DNA from: an uncultured Clostridia bacterium
GTDB lineage: Bacteria; Bacillota; Clostridia; Oscillospirales; Acutalibacteraceae
Length of the DNA: 7,972 bases
Assembly: GCA_904420155.1 (NCBI GenBank)
Contig: CAJFUH010000211.1
Span: 1-7,972, forward strand
Direction of reading: 5' to 3'
In this document: piece by piece, positions 1 through 5,530 of the stretch
Layout: every line of letters begins with the position of its first letter
Numbering within the stretch: position 1 is the first letter of the stretch
Position numbers and translations under genes: made by a program
Notes under the pieces: generated by a model
The model's database searches: none
Told to the model about the DNA's origin: nothing
What the model saw: the letters and a program-made list of their open reading frames with translations, nothing else

Positions 1-366
1 CTTGATCTGGAAATCCAGGCCAAATTACAGCAGATTTCCCATCTTCGCAATCTTGCAAAACAAGTGACATTTCCTACTGCCAAGGAAAAAACGCCTGGTT
101 GCCCTAGCCAGACCGGGAATAACGCAATCCGTCAAATTCTGGATTTAGAGCAGGAAATCCAACAAGAGATTGAGGCTTTATGCGACACAAGAAAACGAAT
201 AAGGTCTAGTATCCAATCGATCGACGAGCATAACTACCGCCTTGTGTTAGAACTTCGTTATCTCAACCAAAAAACATGGGAAACATTGGCGGAAGAACTG
301 GGTATTACCCGTCAATGGGCACATGAATTACACAAACGCGCGTTACAAAAAATTATCCTTTCTTAA
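1..366 (+). CDS. DUF1492-like sigma-region-4-type phage regulator, 5' partial
   Basis: The frame is open from base 1, so the GTG at 64 is unlikely to be the real start; the protein begins upstream of the window. The 121 visible residues start LDLEIQAKLQQISHLRNLA, which is the kind of coiled N-terminal segment that precedes the GTG position in DUF1492 proteins. The middle (IRQILDLEQEIQQEIEAL) is again predicted coiled coil. The C-terminus (LELRYLNQKTWETLAEELG followed by ITRQWAHELHKRALQKI) is a helix-turn-helix resembling sigma-70 region 4. Members of this family are usually small phage or integrated-element regulators of the ArpU/RinA type that act on late promoters. From one end of one gene I cannot say whether a prophage lies to the left. 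It is convergent with the small minus-strand gene at 477-593, with a hairpin between them. The family assignment is from memory of the pattern; the exact role is unknown. Confidence 0.75.
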   Translation, partial: LDLEIQAKLQQISHLRNLAKQVTFPTAKEKTPGCPSQTGNNAIRQILDLEQEIQQEIEALCDTRKRIRSSIQSIDEHNYRLVLELRYLNQKTWETLAEELGITRQWAHELHKRALQKIILS

Positions 367-420
367 AAGAAAAAGGCAAATCTCCTCTTTGCATAAACCC
401 AAGAAAAGGAGGTTTGCCTT
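365..420. terminator. Bidirectional terminator between convergent genes
   Basis: The arms are 373-386 (AAGGCAAATCTCCT) and 407-420. They form 14 pairs including one G-U, and the stem can be extended toward the loop past one mismatch. On the minus strand the stem is followed by TTTCTTTTAA (372 to 363), so it best serves the minus-strand gene at 477-593. On the plus strand the downstream sequence is poor in T, so termination of the DUF1492-like gene would be weaker. Confidence 0.8.
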
Positions 421-476
421 GTAAGAGATTTAAATTTTCAGGAACCTTTTGTTGGATAAAAGGATATATAAACCGC

Positions 477-593
477 TCAATCTTTATCACCGCATGAATC
501 ATAGATGCGTTGAGCATCTATACAGACGGCTTCTTTAAAATTTCCAGAACAATCGGCTTCACTGGGGTTGATATTGCCATAGTTATCCGCCAT
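477..593 (-). CDS. 38-aa small Cys-containing protein, probable N-terminal remnant of a clostridial family
   Basis: ATG at 593-591 is preceded by AGGAGG (606-601) at a 7-nt spacing, one of the best ribosome binding sites in the window. The 38 codons encode an acidic peptide starting MADNYGNINPSEAD, with cysteines at 15, 24 and 34, and ending IYDSCGDKD. The segment FKEAVCIDAQRIYDSC and the ending DKD look like the N-terminus of a conserved Clostridia protein of unknown function, roughly 150-200 aa, which continues DKDCLEDLRVYF. That resemblance is from memory. Here a TGA (479-477) stands exactly where the next conserved Cys codon would be. Reading through gives only 12 more codons (AVYISFYPTKGS) before another TGA at 440-438, so most of the parent gene is absent. 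It is either a pseudogene fragment or a genuine micro-protein. It has a plausible promoter at 630-657 and a terminator at 365-420, so it may still be expressed. Confidence 0.6.
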   Translation of the reverse strand: MADNYGNINPSEADCSGNFKEAVCIDAQRIYDSCGDKD

Positions 594-629
594 AAAAACT
601 CCTCCTAACAGGTATGATTACCTTTGTTT

Positions 630-657
630 TCTATATCATCTTATGGTATTGTCTCAA
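630..657 (-). promoter_or_regulatory. Candidate sigma-A promoter for the 38-aa gene
   Basis: On the minus strand, TTGAGA (657-652) and TATAGA (635-630) are separated by 16 nt, and the start codon lies about 37 nt downstream of the -10 element. The match is moderate rather than strong, in an AT-rich stretch where chance matches are common. Confidence 0.4.
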
Positions 658-659
658 AT

Positions 660-880
660 GTGTTCCTTTTCTTTTCTGAAATTAAAGTCTGGAAAAGCCC
701 TCTCTATTTTCTAAAATAATCGCTCTTTCTTCTCAGGATATCAGAAAAAATAAAAAGTTGAAAAAACGTACAAGCACTACCATTACAGCAACCGTTGGCC
801 GTTATTTTAGAAATAAGTTCCTTTTATCCAAATATTTGAAGAAGGAATTCTCCCATCTGCATGGCGATTGCTTACATAAA
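660..880. other. Gene-free AT-rich intergenic stretch
   Basis: I find no gene with a start and ribosome binding site on either strand. The stretch holds two AT-rich palindromes that share a 12-bp core in opposite orientation (TTTCTAAAATAA at 708-719 plus, and at 813-802 minus). It also contains a minus-strand frame (about 857-700) with an internal TAA and no usable start. Confidence 0.5.
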
Positions 881-882
881 AG

Positions 883-925
883 AAAGGGGCGCTGGATAAA
901 TTCCAAATCTGCCCCTTTTTTTGTG
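883..925. terminator. Second, bidirectional hairpin terminator
   Basis: AAAGGGGC (883-890) pairs perfectly with GCCCCTTT (911-918), and TGGA/TCCA may form an inner stem. It is followed by seven T on the plus strand, and by TTTCTTTTATG on the minus strand. No plus-strand gene precedes it, so it probably backs up the rqcH terminator on the minus strand, or closes an unrecognised plus-strand RNA. Confidence 0.7.
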
Positions 926-940
926 TGAAACTTTTTTGGG

Positions 941-980
941 AAAAAGAAAGACATGATGTGAATGATATGCACATCATGTC
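941..980 (-). terminator. Rho-independent terminator of the trmK-nif3-rqcH operon
   Basis: The arms GACATGATGTG (950-960) and CACATCATGTC (970-980) form 11 perfect pairs around a 9-nt loop. On the minus strand they are followed by TTTCTTTTT (949-941). It lies 29 nt past the rqcH stop codon. Confidence 0.85.
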
Positions 981-1009
981 CCATTTGATAAATACCGTGA
1001 AAAATCTTT

Positions 1010-2782
1010 TTATGTTTTTTCCGTTTCTTGGCCGCTTAACTGGCTTACCAACGATTCTTCTGGCGTCACATATAGGGTATGGTAATTTTCATAAATGACC
1101 ATTCCCGGCTTGGCTCCAGAGGGTTTGTTGACATAGCGTACTTGTGTATAATCCACTGGAACCTGGGAAGAGCTTTTTGCCCGGCTATGATAAGCCGCCA
1201 GCATTGCCGCCTCCCGGATCGTCTCTTCCCCCGGTGTTCTTCCCTGCGTTACCAAAATCGTATGGGAGCCCGGAATATTCTTGGTATGGAACCATAAATC
1301 ATTGTTGTTGGCCTGTTTCAGGGTCAATTTATCATTCTGGCGGTTATTCCTACCCACTAAAATAGGAAATCCTTCGCTGGAAGTAAAGACGATCGGCCCC
1401 ATCATTGCCTGCGGTTTCTGTTTGCCCTTTCCCCGCTTCATATATCCCTGTTCCATCAATTCCTGCCGGATCTCATTGAGTTCCCGCTCTGTGGAAGCCC
1501 GGCTCAAGGCGTCAAATACCGTATCAATGTATTCCAGTTCCTGCTGCGCCTGTTGAATCTGCTCGGTCAGCATCTGTTCCGCCGTGTGGGCTTTTCGGTA
1601 CTCTTTGTAGTACTTTTGGGCGTTCTGCGTGGGGCTAAGGGCGGGATTCAGACGGATCGTGATGGGTTTCATATCATCATAGAAATTCTCCAGTTCGATG
1701 GAGCCGGCCCCCCGTTCCATCCGATATAAATTGGCATTTAGGAGATCCCCATATATCCTCAGCTGATCTCGATTGGCGCATTGTTCCAATTCTGCTTTCT
1801 GGACATTGATTTTGCGGCTAAGCCGTTCAGAAAGGTTGGTGAGTAATTTCAATAGATCCTGGGAACGCGCCCGCATCCGCTCAATCCGGTCTCTTTCCAC
1901 ATAAAATTGGTCCAGCAGACTGGAAAATGAGTCCGGCCTGCTCACCACGGCGGCCGACCCATATTGAGAGATATTTTCAAAGCTGAAGTCCATAGGCTTG
2001 CCCTGCCGGTCCGTCACCAAATAAGGGGTCCCGCTTATTTGTACAACCTGTTGTTTGAGGCGATCCAAGAAAAAGCGGAAACGGCCTTGCTCTTCCTCCG
2101 TCAGGCCATGGATCGTGAGGTCGCGCCCCCGCCCGGTGAGATGTTCCAGTTCCCGGCATACCACGGGGGATAGGCCCTGGATATGCCCCAAAATGACTTT
2201 ATGAAGGGGACGGTCCCCCGGTTCGCTTTTAAGCTCCTCCATGATTTCCTCCGTAGAGGCAGTCAAGAGATTACATTTATGCTGAGGAGGAGGCAACCGA
2301 TACGTTAATCCGGGCAGAACCAAACGCTGAGAGGACATCTCCGCATCTACCCGTTTCAAAGCATCCACGATAACTTGATTTTCATCTACCAAAATAATGT
2401 TACTATACTTTCCCATGATCTCAATCACCAGGGTAAGCAGTACTTTATCCCCTAATTCATTGATGGATTCAAAGTCAAAGTAAAGCAAACGTTCCAGTTC
2501 CGGTTGGCGGATCGCCAGCAATTTGGCCCCAGACAGCCGTTTCCGCAGCAACATACACAGCATAGGGGGCGTCTTGGGGTTTTCCGGTACATATTGGGTA
2601 AAATGTACCCGCGGGCTATTAGCCCGGGCAGACATGAGTAACCGGAACATTTCATGACGAGTACGCAAGAACAGCACCAGTTCGTCCCGGTTCGGTTGAT
2701 AAATCTTGTCCACACGGGCCAAAATAGCTTGGTCTTCTATTTCTTTTTTGATATGCCTTAAAAAGGCTCCGTCCAATGCCAT
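1010..2782 (-). CDS. rqcH: Rqc2/RqcH homologue (NFACT family, fibronectin-binding protein A-like)
   Basis: In Bacillus this protein binds stalled 50S subunits carrying peptidyl-tRNA and recruits tRNA-Ala to add C-terminal alanine tails that mark incomplete proteins for degradation. The family is often labelled fibronectin-binding protein FbpA/PavA. At 590 aa it is close to the usual length. An NFACT-N domain covers about residues 1-165 (start MALDGAFLRHIKKEI). A helix-hairpin-helix lies near 198-220, coiled coils near 285-340 and 385-445, and the NFACT-R domain near 465-575 with DLWFHTKNIPGSH at 495-507. The tRNA-contacting Asp-Arg pair of B. subtilis RqcH (D97 R98, recalled) appears as Glu97-Arg98. 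I chose ATG 2782 over ATG 2788 because GGGAG (2794-2790) sits 7 nt from the former and 1 nt from the latter. It is the last gene of the operon, 53 nt after nif3 with no terminator between. Confidence 0.93.
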   Translation of the reverse strand: MALDGAFLRHIKKEIEDQAILARVDKIYQPNRDELVLFLRTRHEMFRLLMSARANSPRVHFTQYVPENPKTPPMLCMLLRKRLSGAKLLAIRQPELERLLYFDFESINELGDKVLLTLVIEIMGKYSNIILVDENQVIVDALKRVDAEMSSQRLVLPGLTYRLPPPQHKCNLLTASTEEIMEELKSEPGDRPLHKVILGHIQGLSPVVCRELEHLTGRGRDLTIHGLTEEEQGRFRFFLDRLKQQVVQISGTPYLVTDRQGKPMDFSFENISQYGSAAVVSRPDSFSSLLDQFYVERDRIERMRARSQDLLKLLTNLSERLSRKINVQKAELEQCANRDQLRIYGDLLNANLYRMERGAGSIELENFYDDMKPITIRLNPALSPTQNAQKYYKEYRKAHTAEQMLTEQIQQAQQELEYIDTVFDALSRASTERELNEIRQELMEQGYMKRGKGKQKPQAMMGPIVFTSSEGFPILVGRNNRQNDKLTLKQANNNDLWFHTKNIPGSHTILVTQGRTPGEETIREAAMLAAYHSRAKSSSQVPVDYTQVRYVNKPSGAKPGMVIYENYHTLYVTPEESLVSQLSGQETEKT

Positions 2783-2789
2783 AGGCATT

Positions 2790-2794
2790 CTCCC
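2790..2794 (-). promoter_or_regulatory. Ribosome binding site that decides the rqcH start
   Basis: GGGAG within AGAAGGGAGA. The spacing to the second in-frame ATG (2782) is 7 nt; the upstream ATG (2788) would leave only 1 nt. The shorter product also begins with the family-like MALDG. Confidence 0.7.
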
Positions 2795-2835
2795 TTCTTA
2801 TGGGACGTTCATTGTTCTTTCTAATTTTTCTATGT

Positions 2836-3924
2836 CTATAGATAATGTACGCCATCGGTGCAAACGTCAGAAGCAGCCACGGAAACTTGCGGAAACCGCC
2901 CGGAAATCTGCTTTACCAAACGTCCCACAATGACATTTTCCGTTTTAAAATGCCCGGCGTCCACCACAGTAAGCTCCGACTGAGAAGCGGCCAGCCATTC
3001 GTGATGTTTCATTTCCCCGGTTACATAAGCATCCACATTTCCCGCAATGGCTTCAAAAATCCGGTCTCCGCCTGCCCCGCCGCAAAAGGCCACACGCCTG
3101 ATCGGGCGAGTCCCTTCTACATAACGGACCCCTTCACATTGTAAACGCTCTTTGACATGGGCTACAAATTCTTTGGGCTGCATTGGGGTTTCCCATTCCC
3201 CTACCACTGCCCCGGGAAGCTGCTTTACGGCCCCATAGTTCTTCACCACATCAAACGCCGGCTCCTCATAGGGGTGGGCTTTCCTCATTGCATCCAGCAC
3301 TGCTGACAGATCATCCGGGCTGCATAGTACTTCTACCCTGCACTCGTCCACCTGCTCCGGCACTCCGCACTGTCCGATGGCGGGATGCGCCCCCTCCATC
3401 GGTAAAAACGCCCCCTTCCCTTGCACGGTAAATGAACAGCCTTGATATTGGCCCAGCCTACCCGCACCCGCCTGGGTCATGGCATCTGTAACCATCTGGG
3501 CGTATGCTACCGGTACAAATACGGCGATTTTCCAGTAGGGGATCGTATTTTCCGCAACAAAACAGCTTAGATTTTTCAGGCCGAGCGTTTCACCCAAGCA
3601 GTCGTTCACCCCGCCCTGGGCCATATCCAGATTGGTATGGGCGCAGACAGCCCCAATTCCGGCTTGTGCCAATCGATAGGGAATACTGTCCCGGGACAAT
3701 CTGCGCAGCGGCTGAAAGATAACCGGATGATGGCTCACAATAAGCTGGGCGCCCTGCTGTCTGGCTTCCTCAATCACTGCCGGGGTGACGTCCAGCGCCA
3801 CTAAGATCTTCTCTACCGTATCGTTCCGGCTGCCCACCAGCAGCCCGGCATTGTCAAACCCCAACGCGGTAGAAAACGGGGCGAATCCGTCGATATAATC
3901 GTATATCTCTCCTATGGTTATCAT
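2836..3924 (-). CDS. Nif3-like dinuclear metal centre protein (YqfO family)
   Basis: This is a 362-aa cytoplasmic Nif3 family protein of the long form, in which a PII-like insert (about residues 131-232, ending AHPYEEPAFDV) splits the two Nif3 halves. Family members form toroidal hexamers with a two-metal site. Visible ligand candidates are H65 and H66 (SHHP), H96 and D100 (AHTNLD), and H325 and E329 (DAGHFKTE). HH at 307-308 lies in MKHHEW. The biochemical activity is not settled: the common label 'GTP cyclohydrolase 1 type 2 homologue' is by similarity only. ATG 3924 overlaps the trmK stop as ATGA and has AGGAGG seven bases upstream inside the trmK coding end. The pairing with trmK is conserved in Firmicutes, where B. 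subtilis has yqfN-yqfO. No frameshift is seen. Confidence 0.95.
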   Translation of the reverse strand: MITIGEIYDYIDGFAPFSTALGFDNAGLLVGSRNDTVEKILVALDVTPAVIEEARQQGAQLIVSHHPVIFQPLRRLSRDSIPYRLAQAGIGAVCAHTNLDMAQGGVNDCLGETLGLKNLSCFVAENTIPYWKIAVFVPVAYAQMVTDAMTQAGAGRLGQYQGCSFTVQGKGAFLPMEGAHPAIGQCGVPEQVDECRVEVLCSPDDLSAVLDAMRKAHPYEEPAFDVVKNYGAVKQLPGAVVGEWETPMQPKEFVAHVKERLQCEGVRYVEGTRPIRRVAFCGGAGGDRIFEAIAGNVDAYVTGEMKHHEWLAASQSELTVVDAGHFKTENVIVGRLVKQISGRFPQVSVAASDVCTDGVHYL

Positions 3925-4634
3925 GTTTGCTCCTCCTTTTTCATCGATTCTAACCGGTCGTTCATTTGCTGTATAGCCTGCTTAATATCATCGGCCTGCT
4001 TTTCTTTTCCTTGTATCCGCAATCCTAATTCCCGCTTTCTTTGCCGGGAAATCTCTTTTTGGATATAGTCCGCCGCTTCTTTTGTTTTTTCCATGCCCAC
4101 AAGTCCAATATACGGGTAAGCCAAATCCATATCCGGGACTGCTCCGGTATACCGTACCTTCATAGCGCTGTATACTTTCCCTTGAGCCTGGACTGCCCGT
4201 TCTGCCTGTACTTCATATCCTTCCTTACTAAGCCAAATACGCAGCTTATCCACCGAAGTCATGGGCTGTAGGATCAAGGTCGCCCCCTGTTTTAGCCAAG
4301 GGGCCTGTTCCAAAATATGGATCATCATCTCTCCCCCCATACCGGCGATCACGACCGTGTCCACCTCGTGGGGTCGAATCTTCTGCAATCCATCGGACAA
4401 TCTGGCCTCTACCAACGATTGTACTTGGTACTTCTCGATATGCTGCATTGCCCGCTCTAACGGGCCTTCTCGGATATCGCAGGCAATGGCATGGGATATC
4501 CATCCCTTTTTCGCCAGCCATACGGGAAGATAAGCGTGATCCGTACCGATATCAGCAATTACCGCTCCATGCTCTACCAAAGAGGCGCACTCCATCAAAC
4601 GTGGGTCCAGCTGAAAAAGAGGGCGTACGCCCAT
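3921..4634 (-). CDS. trmK: tRNA (adenine(22)-N1)-methyltransferase TrmK
   Basis: This SAM-dependent enzyme methylates N1 of A22 in the D-loop region of several tRNAs. The 237-aa protein has a Rossmann methyltransferase core at about residues 20-165: motif I ADIGTDHAYLP (27-37), an acidic residue after strand 2 in ACDIREG (51-57), a conserved SDG (80-82), IAGMGGEMM (96-104) and LILQPM (120-125). The C-terminus (about 185-235) is a charged helical segment consistent with the coiled-coil tail of TrmK. ATG 4634 follows an in-frame TAG immediately upstream, so it is the earliest possible ATG. AGGTGG (4645-4640) lies 5 nt before it. The stop overlaps nif3 by ATGA, suggesting translational coupling. 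A strong terminator hairpin ends only 31 nt upstream, leaving little room for a dedicated promoter. Confidence 0.94.
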   Translation of the reverse strand: MGVRPLFQLDPRLMECASLVEHGAVIADIGTDHAYLPVWLAKKGWISHAIACDIREGPLERAMQHIEKYQVQSLVEARLSDGLQKIRPHEVDTVVIAGMGGEMMIHILEQAPWLKQGATLILQPMTSVDKLRIWLSKEGYEVQAERAVQAQGKVYSAMKVRYTGAVPDMDLAYPYIGLVGMEKTKEAADYIQKEISRQRKRELGLRIQGKEKQADDIKQAIQQMNDRLESMKKEEQT

Positions 4635-4659
4635 CTACTCCACCTTCCTCTCTCATTCC

Positions 4660-4712
4660 GATAAAAAAGAGGGTGTATCCTCCGGGCATTCACCCTTTGT
4701 TACACCCTCTTT
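4660..4712 (-). terminator. Terminator between the DUF1858 gene and trmK
   Basis: AAAGAGGGTGTA (4666-4677) and TACACCCTCTTT (4701-4712) form 12 perfect pairs around a 23-nt loop. On the minus strand the arm runs into TTTTTTAT. An alternative inner pairing, GGGTG (4671-4675) with CACCC (4691-4695), is also possible. It ends the DUF1858 transcript, or may act as a leader attenuator for trmK. Confidence 0.85.
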
Positions 4713-4756
4713 CTATTTAAGCCATTACGGCTCTGCTTTTTAAAAATATGGGCATT

Positions 4757-4963
4757 TTAGCCCTGTTGCGCCATATGCTCATTCAGTTTTTTTACCAGTT
4801 CATTTACGTCTACCCCGTGCACCATGCAGGCTTCTTCCAAAGTTTCACCGCGGGAAGAAGGGCAACCTAAACAGTGCATCCCCATTTCCAGGAAGAAGGG
4901 GGCAGTCGTACGATCCATATCCAAAATATCGCCAATGATGGTATCTTTTGTCACTGTAGCCAT
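4757..4963 (-). CDS. DUF1858 small redox-disulfide protein with a CLGC motif
   Basis: This 68-aa protein matches the DUF1858 family, also described as a hybrid-cluster-protein-associated redox disulfide domain. The signature is an opening like ITKDTIIGDIL, then APFFLEMGMHCLGCPSSRGETLEEAC, with C31xxC34 and a third Cys at 46. The family's exact function is not established. The two cysteines are thought to form a redox or metal site, often near hybrid cluster protein, ATPases or cysteine metabolism genes, none of which is visible here. ATG 4963 has AAAGGA 9 nt upstream, a moderate site. The gene stands alone, between a near-consensus promoter (5017-5045) and a terminator (4660-4712), so it is probably well expressed and monocistronic. 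Confidence 0.92.
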   Translation of the reverse strand: MATVTKDTIIGDILDMDRTTAPFFLEMGMHCLGCPSSRGETLEEACMVHGVDVNELVKKLNEHMAQQG

Positions 4964-5016
4964 CCTATGACATCCTTTCTATTTTTCATATTACAGACAG
5001 TATGCTGTTTATGTTT

Positions 5017-5045
5017 ATTATAATAGCCCAGCGATCACATTGCAA
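5017..5045 (-). promoter_or_regulatory. Sigma-A promoter of the DUF1858 gene
   Basis: On the minus strand, TTGCAA (5045-5040), a 17-nt spacer and TATAAT (5022-5017). Transcription should begin near 5010, giving a leader of about 47 nt. Confidence 0.8.
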
Positions 5046-5066
5046 TACATAACCGCCAGGAAATTC

Positions 5067-5099
5067 TATAAAAATACCCCGGACAACAGCCCGGGGTAT
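5067..5099. terminator. Rho-independent terminator of the zinc-ribbon gene
   Basis: ATACCCCGG (5074-5082) and CCGGGGTAT (5091-5099) form 9 perfect pairs with an 8-nt loop. On the minus strand this is followed by TTTTTATAG; the plus strand also has CCTTTTTGG. It lies 24 nt past the stop at 5124. Confidence 0.88.
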
Positions 5100-5123
5100 C
5101 CTTTTTGGAAAAGAATCTGTTTC

Positions 5124-5399
5124 TTATTCTTCTCTCATCTTAGCAAAGCACTCGCTGCAGTAGACCGGACGATCTTCACGGGGCTTAAACGGAACTCTTG
5201 CTACCTGGCCACAGCTGGCGCAAGTTGCTTCATACATCTCACGCTCCGGTCTGGAGGCGTTCTTGCGGGCGTCACGGCAGGCCTTACATCTCTGGGGCTC
5301 GTTTACGAAACCCTTAGATGCATAAAATTCCTGTTCGCCTGCGGTGAATACAAATTCATTACCGCACTCTTTGCAGATGAGAGTCTTGTCTTCGTACAT
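5124..5399 (-). CDS. Small zinc-ribbon protein with four CxxC pairs
   Basis: This 91-aa protein carries C9xxC12 and C38xxC41, which together form a probable zinc ribbon of the zf-Tbcl type (MYEDKTLICKECGNEFVFT, then GEQEFYASKGF and PQRCKACR). C60xxC63 and C81xxC84 are separated by exactly 17 residues, matching the CxxC-x17-CxxC family pattern. Two zinc sites are therefore likely. Such proteins are common in Firmicutes and are thought to bind nucleic acid or partner proteins, but no function is established. ATG 5399 has GAGG 8 nt upstream. I see no strong promoter directly ahead, so it may be read from sigH through the tRNA-like sequence, or from a weak promoter in the gap. It ends at a strong terminator. 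Confidence 0.9.
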   Translation of the reverse strand: MYEDKTLICKECGNEFVFTAGEQEFYASKGFVNEPQRCKACRDARKNASRPEREMYEATCASCGQVARVPFKPREDRPVYCSECFAKMREE

Positions 5400-5430
5400 T
5401 TGATTTACCTCGCTTTGGATTAATAAAATT

Positions 5431-5494
5431 TGCCCTTGGACGGATTTAAACCGCCACCTTTGATGATCAACGCTCTATTCTAAGCTACCTGGGC
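5431..5494 (-). pseudogene. Degenerate tRNA-like sequence, 64 nt
   Basis: Read on the minus strand it follows tRNA order. A 5' acceptor GCCCAGG (5494-5488) is followed by TA at positions 8-9. A D-arm GCTT-AGAATA-GAGC (5485-5472) resembles the usual GCTCAG...GAGC. A T-arm GGCGG-TTTAAAT-CCGTC (5455-5439) has a 7-nt loop, and the 3' acceptor is CAAGGGC plus A (5438-5431). It is clearly broken. The acceptor pairs only as GCCC/GGGC plus GG/CC around mismatches, the D-loop lacks the GG pair, and the T-loop has T in place of C56. The anticodon arm is 11 nt (TTGA-TCA-TCAA) instead of 17, leaving no readable anticodon. No CCA is encoded. It is probably a tRNA pseudogene, though a tRNA-like structure in the leader of the zinc-ribbon gene is possible. 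Confidence 0.55.
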
Positions 5495-5502
5495 ATATCA
5501 AA

Positions 5503-5516
5503 CGGCCTTTCAGCCG
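5503..5516 (-). other. Small hairpin after sigH
   Basis: CGGC-TGAAAG-GCCG on the minus strand, extendable by two G-T pairs, lies 15 nt past the sigH stop. The downstream sequence (TTTGATATG) is a poor T-tract, so it is at best a leaky terminator. Read-through into the tRNA-like element and the zinc-ribbon gene is likely. Confidence 0.35.
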
Positions 5517-5530
5517 CCAATCAACAAAAA

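Noticed and set aside
438..479. Selenocysteine TGA in the 38-aa gene
   Set aside because: Only 12 codons follow before the next stop, they do not resemble the parent family, and no SECIS-like element next to the TGA was recognised.
700..857. Minus-strand frame with a CCxxxxC cysteine pattern (TANGCCNGSACTFF), faintly like a ribosomal peptide precursor
   Set aside because: There is an in-frame TAA between the only ATG and the Cys segment, no ribosome binding site, and no modification or export genes nearby.
802..984. 60-aa minus-strand open frame
   Set aside because: It runs through both terminator hairpins, has no convincing ribosome binding site, and its low-complexity composition resembles no known protein.
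5040..5423. 127-aa plus-strand frame antisense to the zinc-ribbon gene
   Set aside because: It spans the minus-strand promoter and a terminator and is the antisense shadow of a well-supported CxxC protein. No ribosome binding site was seen.
5441..5470. T-box riboswitch core (AAAGGTGGCGG)
   Set aside because: It lacks the full conserved T-box sequence and any specifier or antiterminator architecture, and the downstream gene is not an aminoacyl-tRNA or amino acid gene.
5431..5494. Functional tRNA gene
   Set aside because: The anticodon arm has 11 instead of 17 nt with a 3-nt loop, and the D-loop and acceptor stem are damaged, so it cannot be a normal decoding tRNA.
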